Shown in pieces: positions 16,496-25,331 of a stretch of 64,000 nucleotides of DNA. Position numbers and translations under genes: made by a program. The stretch's first letter is position 1. Each line of letters begins with the position of its first letter. Origin of the DNA: NORP240 sp038134485 (GTDB lineage Bacteria > Pseudomonadota > Gammaproteobacteria > Pseudomonadales > Pseudohongiellaceae); the NCBI GenBank assembly GCA_038134485.1, contig JAYPVG010000007.1:50199-114198 (forward strand), read 5' to 3'. Under the pieces are notes generated by a model that worked only from the letters and a program-made list of their open reading frames with translations, had not been told where the DNA came from and searched no databases.

Positions 16496-17458
16496 ATGAT
16501 CAGGTTCGGTGTGGGATTACTATCCCTGGGTTTGGCATTGTCGCTGTTTATCGGCAGCGGAGCCGCATATGCCCAGGCTAATCAGTTTGATGGCGTAGAA
16601 TTGTCCATAGTGCCCGTCGCCGGCAACGTCTATATGGTTCAGCGACCGGGAGGCGGCGGTAATATCGGTGTGTTCGCGGGACCGGAAGGCGTGTTGCTGG
16701 TCGATTCGCTGTTCGCGCCATTGTCGGACAGGCTGGTCGCTGCAGTCAGGGAGGTGACTGATGAGGAAATCCGTTTTCTGATCAACACGCATATCCACGT
16801 AGATCATGTCGGTGGTAATGAAAACCTTGCCGAGTTGGGCGTGTTGATCTTCGCCCATGACAATACGCGTCTTCGCTTTCTCGAAGACAAAAGCCATTTT
16901 CCGAGGAACGGAGGCAGTTTTGCCCCCCAGCCGCCGGCCGCAGGGAGGCCTGTTATTACCTTTGATCAGGGGATCGGATTTCATTTGAATGGGGAAGAGG
17001 TGCGAGCATTCCTGGCTCCTCCTGCCCACACTGACGGCGATACCTTTGTGTATTTCCCGCAATCTGATGTCTTGCATTTGGGCGATGTATTCAGAACCAC
17101 GAGTTATCCAATTATCGATCGGTACAATGGCGGAACGCTGCGGGGAACGATCGCCGCGCTGGATCTGGCTATTTCTATGGCGGGACCGAACACCAGAGTG
17201 ATTCCGGGTCATGGACTGGAAGTGGTAGGGGTCGAAGAGATGCAGGAGTTTCTGGACATGATCCTCGATGTGCAGAATACGATTTACAACCTGATCAGGG
17301 ATGGCAAACACCTAGATGAGGTTATGGCAGCTCGACCAACTTCCGCCTACGATGCTAAATGGGGTCAGGAAGCTGGCTGGACCGCGGAAGACTTTGTGCC
17401 ATTGGTTTACTATGAATTGGGCGGTGCCGGGCGATTAAGTGATAGATCGCCGCAATAA
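16496..17458 (+). CDS. Secreted metallo-beta-lactamase-fold hydrolase
   Basis: 320 residues with a signal peptide (ending AYAQ). The zinc-binding HxHxDH signature is HIHVDHVGG. A further histidine in PPAHTDGD, the aspartate in HLGDVF and the late histidine in IPGHG complete a two-metal site. The MBL fold is shared by lactonases, beta-lactamases and glyoxalase II-like enzymes. The PAHTDGDTFVYFP and HLGDVF arrangement is common in exported members of uncertain substrate. GAGG precedes the ATG. Followed after about 45 bases by a small membrane protein in the same direction. Confidence 0.85.
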   Translation: MIRFGVGLLSLGLALSLFIGSGAAYAQANQFDGVELSIVPVAGNVYMVQRPGGGGNIGVFAGPEGVLLVDSLFAPLSDRLVAAVREVTDEEIRFLINTHIHVDHVGGNENLAELGVLIFAHDNTRLRFLEDKSHFPRNGGSFAPQPPAAGRPVITFDQGIGFHLNGEEVRAFLAPPAHTDGDTFVYFPQSDVLHLGDVFRTTSYPIIDRYNGGTLRGTIAALDLAISMAGPNTRVIPGHGLEVVGVEEMQEFLDMILDVQNTIYNLIRDGKHLDEVMAARPTSAYDAKWGQEAGWTAEDFVPLVYYELGGAGRLSDRSPQ

Positions 17459-17504
17459 CGATGTTTGATCAATGGGACTATGTTAGAAAAGTGCGGGAGT
17501 GAAA

Positions 17505-18023
17505 ATGGCAAACTACTCTAGTCAAGTATTGGCAAAGGGGCGTGGCCCGATATTAATGTTGGGGCTGTTTCTTGGATTGATAGCGACAGCGGGGTTTCTA
17601 TACTGGTTTTTTGCCTGTCCCTGCGAGCGCACGCCGGGCGGGTACCTGCTAGGTCAGGAGTCGGAAGAGACCATCACTGACTGGTCGTTTGTCAACGATG
17701 TCGAAGTCTGCCAGATTCAAACCCGGGTTTTTATACTTCCCCATTCAATCAATCTGAACTGCTCGGCCATGGATCGGGAGCTATTCATCGGCTGCATGAA
17801 TTGCGAGGAGAAGAACTGGGGTGCTGCGCTGACCGCCCAGGGAGTCGCGCGCATTCGGATTGATGGGATTGTCTATCCGGTGGAGTCTCGAAGACTGACT
17901 GAAACAGAGGAAAAAGATCGCGCCTGGCTCTCGAGTAGTATTAAAGCGGGCAGGCCCCTAGATACGCCAAGACCGCCGGATAATGTCTGGTGGACATTCC
18001 ACCTCACAACGGCCTCGCTGTAA
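17505..18023 (+). CDS. Membrane-anchored protein of unknown function
   Basis: About 172 residues. One transmembrane helix (about residues 15-35, LMLGLFLGLIATAGFLYWFF) ends in ACPC, and the rest should face the periplasm. The soluble part contains DWSFVNDVEVCQIQTR, LNCS and GCMNC, six cysteines with the ACPC pair. The pattern after the helix loosely recalls the split-barrel FMN-binding (pyridoxamine-oxidase-like) fold, but I am not confident. GGGAG lies five bases before the ATG at 17505, which is preferred over the GTG at 17499. It precedes the cupin gene by about 30 bases. Confidence 0.6.
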   Translation: MANYSSQVLAKGRGPILMLGLFLGLIATAGFLYWFFACPCERTPGGYLLGQESEETITDWSFVNDVEVCQIQTRVFILPHSINLNCSAMDRELFIGCMNCEEKNWGAALTAQGVARIRIDGIVYPVESRRLTETEEKDRAWLSSSIKAGRPLDTPRPPDNVWWTFHLTTASL

Positions 18024-18055
18024 CAAATTACTTCGATAAAAAGAGGTTATTACGG

Positions 18056-18403
18056 GTGAGTATTCGAGCTGAAAAATCCTGTTTCAGCGGCCTCAATGGG
18101 GCGCTGGAGGAGGTCAGGCGCCTGGGGCTTTGGCCAAATACGATCCTGGTCGAAAAATCCCCGGAAGCGGGACTGCACTGGCACGCCGAAGACGCCCACG
18201 TCTATCTGGTGGAAGGGTCCATGTACTATCTCGATGATGCCGGCAACCGCTATGAAATTGAAGCTGGTGATAAGATTACCGTTCCCGCCCGCACCGTGCA
18301 TGCTGAGGGTGAAATCAAGAGCAGGGTAGTTCTGCTGATCGGCTTGCCAGAACCAGCTACCAAAAGCGGTTTTCTCGTTGCCCGCAAAATTGAGGATCTC
18401 TGA
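18056..18403 (+). CDS. Cupin-domain protein
   Basis: A small single-domain cupin, about 115 residues. H-W-H in LHWHAEDAHVYLVEGSM, followed by GDKITVPARTVHAEG, gives the two conserved cupin motifs with three metal-binding histidines and glutamate replaced in part by D/Y. No signal peptide is seen, so cytoplasmic. A GTG at 18056 is chosen because AGAGG lies about ten bases before it and because the alternative GTG at 17990 would overlap the preceding gene by 34 bases. Function could be enzymatic or sugar/small-molecule binding. Confidence 0.62.
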   Translation: MSIRAEKSCFSGLNGALEEVRRLGLWPNTILVEKSPEAGLHWHAEDAHVYLVEGSMYYLDDAGNRYEIEAGDKITVPARTVHAEGEIKSRVVLLIGLPEPATKSGFLVARKIEDL

Positions 18404-18443
18404 CGCTGGTTCTGGGTTTTCCGGTTTACTCTGTCAGATTTTT
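18399..18443 (+). terminator. Possible terminator between convergent genes
   Basis: TCTGAC (18399-18404, overlapping the cupin stop) pairs with GTCAGA (18433-18438), which is followed by TTTTT. The stem is only six bases with a 28-base loop, so this is weak. Confidence 0.35.
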
Positions 18444-18472
18444 CGAAGTTCCCAATTAGTTTCAGCGTATCC

Positions 18473-19171
18473 CTAGAAACTGTGTATAAGATTAAACTGT
18501 AGCTGGCCCTTGCCAAAGTTTCTGTTTTCCTGCCACATGTAACCAAACTGCAATCGCAGGTTGTCCCTGACGCTGTAGCCGAGCGCCGCATAGGCTCGGT
18601 TCCTGTCAAAGTAATCCACCTCCGAAGCCAGACCGATATCCCGGTTCAGATTGACGAATACTTCATTATAAAGCGATAGATAGAACGCACCCCGGCCGAG
18701 GTCGTCGCGGTTTAGCGGGTAATTTGCCCCCAGAAAGTAACGGAACCGCCCTCTGAAATCCTGTCCATCTACCCAGCGTTGTTCGAGGCGGACGCGATGG
18801 GTCAGGAACCATTTACTGCCCAGCCTTTGACTGGTCAATGCTTCCTGATAGACGCGATGCTCCTCGCTGGTGTCGTCACTGGCGCCAAATACGCCGGATG
18901 CGATATTGGCGTAACCGAGGGTGTACTTGGTCGAGCTGCCCTGAGGACGCCAGGTGAACCCGCCGCGAATAAGCAGTTGTTCAAGATCGCCGCCCTGATC
19001 CCAGTTTCTGTGCTGAATATCACCCTGGACGCCAAAACCGGTTTCGGTATTTTCATGACTCCACATGTACATGTACCATGCACCAACCTGTCCCTGATCG
19101 ACTTGTGCCTGACCGGGTACTGTGACACACAATAACGTAACGACGATTACCAGAAGTCTGAGCATAATCAT
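18473..19171 (-). CDS. DUF2490-type outer-membrane beta-barrel protein
   Basis: 232 residues with a signal peptide (ending GQAQ). The mature protein alternates hydrophobic and polar residues in amphipathic strands, rich in W, Y and R, and ends in phenylalanine (LIHSF), as outer-membrane barrels do. Strand pairs such as KWFLTHRVRLEQRWV, RFRYFLGANYPL, AFYLSLYNEVFVNL and NLRLQFGYMWQENR match the DUF2490 family. Function of that family is unknown. It lies downstream of, and in the same direction as, the LysR gene with a 37-base gap, so read-through from the regulator is possible. Confidence 0.75.
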   Translation of the reverse strand: MIMLRLLVIVVTLLCVTVPGQAQVDQGQVGAWYMYMWSHENTETGFGVQGDIQHRNWDQGGDLEQLLIRGGFTWRPQGSSTKYTLGYANIASGVFGASDDTSEEHRVYQEALTSQRLGSKWFLTHRVRLEQRWVDGQDFRGRFRYFLGANYPLNRDDLGRGAFYLSLYNEVFVNLNRDIGLASEVDYFDRNRAYAALGYSVRDNLRLQFGYMWQENRNFGKGQLQFNLIHSF

Positions 19172-19208
19172 TTGGATTCCAATCTGTTTCTAATTTAACC
19201 GCGCACAA

Positions 19209-20150
19209 TCAGGCATTCTCTATGGGAACGATTTCGTCTCCAAACTGCTTTTTTAGCTCTTCACGAAAGAAGGTCCCCAACATTCGGAAGAAGTTTCTTA
19301 ACGGTGAGGAATTGCGCCAGGCGAGAGCGTGAACGCGACTGATTGATTCCCCCTTGATCTGCAGAACGGCAAGTCCTTTCCGGCCCCTTATTTCGGAGCG
19401 GATGTATAGAGCTGGCAGAAAGGCCGCTCCCATTTCCATGTAGACCATCTGCCGGATCGAGTCCAGGCTGGTTCCTTCGTAATCTCGCAATAGCTTTGCA
19501 TTAAACTTTTTGCTCAGATCCTCAACCTGCCTGTACAGCAAGTGATGTTCTTCTATAGTCAGGATTTCTTCGCCCGCCAGCTGGTCGGCGTTGATGATAT
19601 TGTGTCGGGCGAGGGGGTGGTTTCGGTTCATGACCAGGTAAATAGGTTCACGAAACAAGGGCATAACGGTAATTTCATCTTCTTTGAGTGGCAGAGTGGT
19701 GAAAATAAGATCGTAGCGATTGCTGTACAGACCCGCGGCAAGCTTGTCTGGCACTTCCTCCCGGACAAAAAACTTTACGCCACTGTGTTCTTCATGTACC
19801 TGAGGCAAAATCCAGGGTAGAGCATAAGGCCCCAGTGTGGGACTGGTTCCGAGACTAAAGGTCCCGTAAGGTCCCTTGGTGGCGTAATTGGCGGTTTCGA
19901 CAAGCACCCCTGCCGCGGCAATCGTCAGTTGCGCCTGTTTTAATAACTCGCGACCTAGAGGAGTCAGGGATGTTCCCCCCCTTTTTCGCTCAAAAAGTTC
20001 TACACCCAATAAATCTTCGAGCTTTTGAAGCTGCACGCTCAGAGAGGGCTGACTTATCTTTAATTCCCGGGCGGCTCGTCGGAAACTAGAATGGCCTGCT
20101 GCGATGATGTAATAGCGTAGCTGCTTGAGAGTGATGTCTGACGGATTCAT
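19209..20150 (-). CDS. LysR-family transcriptional regulator, divergent from the inorganic-carbon operon
   Basis: 313 residues. The N-terminal winged helix-turn-helix is clear: LKQLRYYIIAAGHSSFRRAA, then KISQPSLSVQLQKLEDLLG and ELFERKR-GTSLTPLG. A LysR substrate-binding domain follows, with GTFSLGTSPTLGPYALPWIL and a late MGAAFLPALYI. AGGAG lies ten bases before the ATG. It is divergently transcribed from sulP-dabA, and a dyad with LysR geometry lies in the shared promoter region. LysR proteins (CbbR, CcmR and relatives) control many CO2-concentrating operons, so control of the adjacent genes is the simplest reading. The effector is unknown. Confidence 0.9.
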   Translation of the reverse strand: MNPSDITLKQLRYYIIAAGHSSFRRAARELKISQPSLSVQLQKLEDLLGVELFERKRGGTSLTPLGRELLKQAQLTIAAAGVLVETANYATKGPYGTFSLGTSPTLGPYALPWILPQVHEEHSGVKFFVREEVPDKLAAGLYSNRYDLIFTTLPLKEDEITVMPLFREPIYLVMNRNHPLARHNIINADQLAGEEILTIEEHHLLYRQVEDLSKKFNAKLLRDYEGTSLDSIRQMVYMEMGAAFLPALYIRSEIRGRKGLAVLQIKGESISRVHALAWRNSSPLRNFFRMLGTFFREELKKQFGDEIVPIENA

Positions 20151-20196
20151 GAGTTACTAACTCCTGTAGCCAACTTTCCCGATAGGCCCTTCCGAA

Positions 20197-20215
20197 TGAT
20201 AGTATATTTCTATCA
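20197..20215. promoter_or_regulatory. Likely LysR operator (TGATAG-N7-CTATCA dyad)
   Basis: TGATAG (20197-20202), seven bases TATATTT, and CTATCA (20210-20215) form a perfect dyad containing the T-N11-A core typical of LysR-type binding sites. It is 47 bases upstream of the lysR start and about 150 upstream of sulP, in the only divergent promoter region of the cluster. A second, looser pairing (CATA near 20231 with TATG near 20251) lies nearer sulP and could be the activation half-site. Confidence 0.6.
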
Positions 20216-20365
20216 CTTAATCATTCTTATCCATAATATTGTTTGCACTATGATAATAGCCAATGTAAGGTAAATTATGCAAATGTGCTCTCTCAGCGGC
20301 AAAAATTATTGGCCCTTTGACGGGGTTAATCGTTGCAAGTTAATCAATGAACAGTGACAAGAACT

Positions 20366-21997
20366 ATGAATAATCCAATCGCCGACATTCCCCGGGGTAA
20401 TTTGCAGGGACTCAAACTCAGTTGGAAAGCCGATTTGCTGTCCGGATTCCTGGTCTTCCTGATTGCTCTGCCTCTATGTCTAGCTATTTCGCTCGCCTGC
20501 GGATATCCGGCAATCGCCGGCGTCTTCACGGCGATTGTTGGCGGCATTCTGTCTGCCTTTATCAGTAACTCTGAATTGACAATCAAGGGACCTGCAGCAG
20601 GACTTATTGTCGTCGCGCTGGGCTGCGTTACGGAGTTTGGATTTACTGGTGGTGCCGACCTGACAGCTGACCTGCAAGCATATAGGTTGGCGCTGGGCGT
20701 TGGGGTTGTCGCAGGCGTAATTCAGATTTTATTTGGTGTGTTCAGATCGGGTATCCTCGGTGAGTTTTTTCCGACCTCCGCTGTGCACGGGCTGCTCGCC
20801 TCCATCGGGATTCTGGTGATTTCCACCCAATTGCCCATTTCACTTGGCGTCCAGGCCGACGGTACTCCTCTGGAAAGGCTTGCGTCCATTCCGACCTACT
20901 TCCTGGAGATGAACCCTGCAATCGCATTGATCGGCGGGATAAGCCTGGCCATCATGTTCCTGTTTCAACTCATTAAAAATCCGAAACTCAAGATAATTCC
21001 GGCACCTATGCTCGTATTGCTCGTGGCTGTTCCCCTTGGTATGTACTTCGATCTTGGCACCGAGCATTTGATTGCCTTTGGAGGACAGCAAAACCTGGTG
21101 GGTCCGCAGTACCTTGTAAACGTCCCCAGCAACATGTTCAGCGCGATTACATTTCCTGATTTCTCCGGCGTATTGACCTCCACGGGCATCAAGTACGTCA
21201 TCATGTTTTCGCTCATCGGAAGCGTGGAATCATTACTGAGTGCGAAAGCAGTTGATCAGATCGATCCGTGGCGTCGCAAAACCAATATGGATAAGGACCT
21301 GCTAGCTGTTGGCATTGGAAATACCGTTGCTGCCTTCATCGGCGGCTTGCCAATGATTTCCGAAATCGTCCGTAGCAAGGCAAATATCGACAATGGTGCG
21401 CGAACCCGATACGCCAACATGTTCCATGGATTGTGCCTTCTCGCCTTTGTCGCTCTGGCACCAGCTTTGATCAACCGTATACCCCTGGCCGCACTGGCTG
21501 CGATGCTGGTTTTCACCGGTTTCCGCCTGGCGTCGCCGAACGAATTCATCCACATGTACAAAATCGGCCGTGAGCAGTTCATTATATTTGTCTCGACGAT
21601 TCTTGGCGTACTGGCAACAGATCTGCTCGTGGGTATTTGTATCGGAATTGTGGTCAAGGCAATCATTCACCTCATAAACGGAACGCCATTTGTTTCATTG
21701 TTCAAGCCCAGCATTAGCCTTGAAAACGGCGGCGGAGACTCTGCTACAGTCAAGGTTGAAAGCTCCGCGGTGTTCAGTACCTGGATTGCTCTGAAGCGAC
21801 GCATCGAAGCGCAGCGCGCAGCCAGGGTGATCGTTGATCTTTCAGGTACAAAGTTTGTTGATCATACTGTACTGGCCAACCTCCAAATCCTCGCTACGGA
21901 ATTTCAAGAGGAGGACCGTGAACTCCAGATCAGAGGTCTCGACGGCCACCGACAGCTGTCCGAGCATCCGTTGGCGGCGCGGAAAAAGTCATCCTGA
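20366..21997 (+). CDS. SulP-family anion transporter, probable bicarbonate transporter
   Basis: About 543 residues of SulP/SLC26 type. Features are the N-terminal KADLLSGFLVFLIALPLCLAI, the GGILSAFISNSELTIKGPAAG segment of the anion-binding core, about a dozen membrane helices and a C-terminal STAS domain (from about residue 465, VIVDLSGTKFVDH). The family carries sulfate, chloride or bicarbonate; BicA of cyanobacteria is a Na+-dependent bicarbonate member. The operon context with DabA argues for inorganic carbon. The ATG at 20366 is chosen, but a GTG at 20354 is possible, as neither has a strong ribosome binding site. The stop overlaps the dabA ATG by one base. Confidence 0.85.
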   Translation: MNNPIADIPRGNLQGLKLSWKADLLSGFLVFLIALPLCLAISLACGYPAIAGVFTAIVGGILSAFISNSELTIKGPAAGLIVVALGCVTEFGFTGGADLTADLQAYRLALGVGVVAGVIQILFGVFRSGILGEFFPTSAVHGLLASIGILVISTQLPISLGVQADGTPLERLASIPTYFLEMNPAIALIGGISLAIMFLFQLIKNPKLKIIPAPMLVLLVAVPLGMYFDLGTEHLIAFGGQQNLVGPQYLVNVPSNMFSAITFPDFSGVLTSTGIKYVIMFSLIGSVESLLSAKAVDQIDPWRRKTNMDKDLLAVGIGNTVAAFIGGLPMISEIVRSKANIDNGARTRYANMFHGLCLLAFVALAPALINRIPLAALAAMLVFTGFRLASPNEFIHMYKIGREQFIIFVSTILGVLATDLLVGICIGIVVKAIIHLINGTPFVSLFKPSISLENGGGDSATVKVESSAVFSTWIALKRRIEAQRAARVIVDLSGTKFVDHTVLANLQILATEFQEEDRELQIRGLDGHRQLSEHPLAARKKSS

Positions 21998-24864
21998 TGC
22001 AATCTGCTGTAAACATTCAAAGCCTCGTAGAAGAGGCAGTTGGCCCTGTATCCCAGTTCTGGCCGATGAAGGGGTTTGTGTCCCACAACCCGATTCAGGG
22101 CCTCGAGCATTTGCAGTTCGATGAGGCGTTTCGGCAAGCAAAGAATCTGTTTGGTGCCGAAGGGTATCTGTCTCTCGACGAATATCGGGCTCTGTTTCGT
22201 GCAGGGCGCATCGATAATGCGAGCGTGCAGAGTGCCTTAGCCCGGGTCGGACCTCGAATTGACGAATCCCTGTCTCTGTCACTACACACCGTGACAGTCA
22301 ATCAAATCCACCGATTGCACCTGCTGCATGGCATAACGGCACTGGAACCGGCGCTGCTCGATTGGCAGCTAACTTCTGGAGGAGCGCTGCAAAATCCCGT
22401 GAACGGTAGCACGTCATCGATCGATCTTAACGCACTGTGGAATCAGATATTGTCGATACTCGGTCTCGATCGGGACATGGCCGATGTCAGAGATTCCGCG
22501 CGCAACGAAAACGTCCAATTCACGATGGATCTTCCATTCCGTCGAACCCTGAGTGACTGGTTGGACCAGCTTACCCCGTGCGCGCTAGTCACAACGATCG
22601 ACCAACAAATGATCAAGTGGGTCTCCTCATTTGCGGATGAAGGCATGGCCGCATGGTCCATGCCCGGCAGAAAATCAGGCTTTTACACGGCTTGGCGTGA
22701 ACTGGCGCAATACGATGCTAGCGGGCGCTTGCTCGGTATTGCGGATTTTGCCAGCATGGTCGCTGCATTACCCGATGATCCTGAGGTTGCGATTCAGCAA
22801 TCCCTTCATGCAATGCATATTCCACAAGCTCGCTGGCCAGAGTACCTGACTCGGGTATTCGCCCAATTGCCGGGGTGGGCAGGACTTATCCGCTGGCGCG
22901 GATTGAATCCAGACGATCCGATTCAAAAACAATCCCCCATTGACCCATTGCAGTACCTCGCGGTTCGCTTGTTTTATGAACAGTCACTGGTTGGCGTGCA
23001 TGCTCGCCGCAGTTGGGGAACCGAAGGTAACTTGACTGCAATAGCAGCTTATCTAAAGGACCATAACAAGGCTCCCGAGGCCGCACTCAGTGCACACAAG
23101 ATTGCGGTCAGCCGTGATGCCTGGAGGCTTTTCCAGCTGTTGCAATTGCTGGAAATGGACGCCGAAGCTGTCTCCAGGATTACCCGAGAACAGGCCTCGA
23201 GATTGCTTCGTTGGCTGGATGATTTCCCCGCTGAAAAACAGTTGCCGGTGTGGTTGGAAGCCTATGAAGAATCCTTCCGCATTGATTTACTATCGAGAAT
23301 ACGTGCCCATCGAGGCAATGTTGCTGAGCTTACAGGGCGACCTCTGGCCCAGGCAGCATTTTGTATCGATGTCCGTTCGGAGCCATTTCGCCGACATTTT
23401 GAGCAGGTTGCTGCCGTGGAGACGTTTGGCTATGCGGGCTTTTTCGGCATTCCTATCAGCCACCGCGGGTATGATACGGAAGAATCCTTCCCACTGTGCC
23501 CCGTCCTGCTGACGCCGTCAACCGCGCTGTTTGAGTTACCCCGAGACGGACAGCAAAAGGTGCTGGCCCGTTACGCAGCCGGTTCACGCTGGAAACAGTT
23601 TGGCGAACACCTGTTTCACGAGCTGAAACATAGCCCCATTGCTTCCTTTCTGCTCGTCGATATATTGGGGCTGTTTTTCAGCCTTGCCTTGCTGGGTAAA
23701 ACGATGCTCAGGCGGCCTTACCATGGGCTTCTTGGAGCGGCACAACGCTGGTTCGTCGAGCCGGTGTCGACCGAGATTGACGCGGGTGCTGAAAACAGCG
23801 AGCTTCCGCAGGTCAGTGGCGAACCTGTGGCACTGACTCGAGGCTTTACTATCGAGCAACAGGCCAACTTCATCGAAGGAGGTCTTCGCATGATAGGCCT
23901 CACGAGAAATTTTGGTCGCTTCGTGGTGCTGTGTGGCCACGGCAGTACGACTGACAATAATCCGTATTTCGCCGCCCTCGATTGCGGAGCTTGTGGCGGG
24001 CGCCATGGCGACCCCAATGCCCGAACATTTGCTGCAATGGGCAATAATCCCGAAGTTCGGGCCGAACTCGCAAGTCGGGGGCTGACCGTTCCGGACGATA
24101 CCTGGTTCCTGCCCGCCAAACATAATACTACTGCTGATAGAGTTGACTTCTACGACACTGTGGACATTCCCGACAGCCATCGAGACGCTTTTCAGCAGTT
24201 GCAACAGGCGTTCCTGGAAGGCGGCGAGCAGCAGGCTCTTGATCGCTGCAACAGAATTCCTGGTACTCCCCGCAACATGACAGCTAAGCAAGCCTATGCA
24301 CATGTGGAGTCCCGTAGCTTCGACTGGGCCAATACCCGCCCGGAATGGGGTCTTTCGGGTAACGCTGGATTCATTATTGGAAGACGGGCTCTAACACGGG
24401 GGCTTGATCTCGGCGGACGCTGTTTTCTGCACTCGTACGACGCCAAATCCGATCCCGAGGGTGCATTTCTGGAAAAGATAATGACGGCACCACTGGTCGT
24501 GGGTGAGTGGATTAACATGCAGTACTACACGTCAGCGACTGACCCGTGGAAATACGGGAGTGGCAGCAAGGTGATTCACAATGTTGTCGGCGGGCTTGGT
24601 GTAATGTACGGCTCTCAGAGCGACCTTGCCACAGGACTACCATTGCAGACGGTGAATGATGGTGCTACCCATTTTCATGAGCCAATGCGCTTGCTCACCA
24701 TCATAGAAGCGGACCCTGCAATTATTGGTGGGATCATCGCCAGGCACGATATATTGCAGCAATTTTTCCACAACGGCTGGTTAAACCTGGTTGCGATCGA
24801 TCCCGCCAGCTCCGAGTTTCACCGCTACAATCAGGATGCTACCTGGCAACTGATCAAGCTATGA
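21997..24864 (+). CDS. dabA: DabA (DUF2309), zinc subunit of an inorganic-carbon accumulation complex
   Basis: 955 residues of the DUF2309/YbcC family. In the two-gene DAB systems (DabA with NuoL-like DabB), DabA is a beta-carbonic-anhydrase-like protein proposed to hydrate CO2 vectorially. The N-terminal FWPMKGFVSHNPIQGLE and the zinc site are intact: C456 and D458 (CIDVRSE), H648 (CGHGS) and C663 (DCGACGG). The 15-residue H-to-C spacing equals that reported for Halothiobacillus DabA. R460 in CIDVR is also kept. Soluble apart from a hydrophobic segment at about residues 545-565. Its ATG overlaps the sulP stop, and its stop overlaps the mrpE start. Here it is followed by a whole Mrp-like module instead of a single DabB. 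Confidence 0.93.
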   Translation: MQSAVNIQSLVEEAVGPVSQFWPMKGFVSHNPIQGLEHLQFDEAFRQAKNLFGAEGYLSLDEYRALFRAGRIDNASVQSALARVGPRIDESLSLSLHTVTVNQIHRLHLLHGITALEPALLDWQLTSGGALQNPVNGSTSSIDLNALWNQILSILGLDRDMADVRDSARNENVQFTMDLPFRRTLSDWLDQLTPCALVTTIDQQMIKWVSSFADEGMAAWSMPGRKSGFYTAWRELAQYDASGRLLGIADFASMVAALPDDPEVAIQQSLHAMHIPQARWPEYLTRVFAQLPGWAGLIRWRGLNPDDPIQKQSPIDPLQYLAVRLFYEQSLVGVHARRSWGTEGNLTAIAAYLKDHNKAPEAALSAHKIAVSRDAWRLFQLLQLLEMDAEAVSRITREQASRLLRWLDDFPAEKQLPVWLEAYEESFRIDLLSRIRAHRGNVAELTGRPLAQAAFCIDVRSEPFRRHFEQVAAVETFGYAGFFGIPISHRGYDTEESFPLCPVLLTPSTALFELPRDGQQKVLARYAAGSRWKQFGEHLFHELKHSPIASFLLVDILGLFFSLALLGKTMLRRPYHGLLGAAQRWFVEPVSTEIDAGAENSELPQVSGEPVALTRGFTIEQQANFIEGGLRMIGLTRNFGRFVVLCGHGSTTDNNPYFAALDCGACGGRHGDPNARTFAAMGNNPEVRAELASRGLTVPDDTWFLPAKHNTTADRVDFYDTVDIPDSHRDAFQQLQQAFLEGGEQQALDRCNRIPGTPRNMTAKQAYAHVESRSFDWANTRPEWGLSGNAGFIIGRRALTRGLDLGGRCFLHSYDAKSDPEGAFLEKIMTAPLVVGEWINMQYYTSATDPWKYGSGSKVIHNVVGGLGVMYGSQSDLATGLPLQTVNDGATHFHEPMRLLTIIEADPAIIGGIIARHDILQQFFHNGWLNLVAIDPASSEFHRYNQDATWQLIKL

Positions 24865-25331
24865 AAATAATTGCTGCCATCGCCCTGTTCTTCTTCTGGT
24901 TCGTCCTTTCCGGATCGACCAATCCTCTGCACATTACAGCAGGTGTCATTGTTGCATCTGCAATTGCCTGGCTGAATCCGGCTGGAACACGGCGTATTCG
25001 GCGCGTGTCAGTACTGTCTGCTGTGCTTTACGTACCGTGGTTGTTTGGCCGGATTATGAAGAGCGGGTTTCATGTGAGTCGTCTGATCCTCAGTCCCACT
25101 CTGCCCATAGCTCCTGAACTGATTACGCATAAAACCAGACTGACCAGTGACGGAGAACTGGTTGCACTGGGTAACTCGATCACGTTAACGCCCGGCACAA
25201 TTACCGTAGAAGTCGCACCAGGCGAATTGCTGGTGCACTCGATCGACGAAGAATCGCGGAAGGATCTGTTGCAGGGCGTATTTGACGCCAAGTTGGGTGA
25301 GATTTTTCTGTCGCGAGAGGACAAACTGTGA
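24861..25331 (+). CDS. mrpE: MrpE/MnhE-like cation antiporter subunit
   Basis: 156 residues: two or three N-terminal helices (FFFWFVLSG, ITAGVIVASAIAWLNP, LYVPWLFGRIMKSG) and a soluble C-terminal half. The signature LGNSITLTPGTITVEV followed by LLVHSID is diagnostic for MrpE/MnhE, the MbhA-equivalent. It is a small membrane subunit of Mrp Na+/H+ antiporters and of the ion-pumping arm of membrane-bound hydrogenase. Coupled by ATGA to dabA, a direct link between the zinc subunit and the ion-pumping module. Confidence 0.9.
   Translation: MKIIAAIALFFFWFVLSGSTNPLHITAGVIVASAIAWLNPAGTRRIRRVSVLSAVLYVPWLFGRIMKSGFHVSRLILSPTLPIAPELITHKTRLTSDGELVALGNSITLTPGTITVEVAPGELLVHSIDEESRKDLLQGVFDAKLGEIFLSREDKL

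Noticed and set aside
20366..21997. Simple sulfate permease
   Set aside because: SulP members can carry sulfate, but translational coupling with dabA and the absence of sulfate-assimilation genes favour inorganic carbon. Not excluded experimentally.
23584..24303. Minus-strand frame of 239 codons inside dabA
   Set aside because: Falls opposite the zinc-site region of dabA; shadow of a conserved gene.
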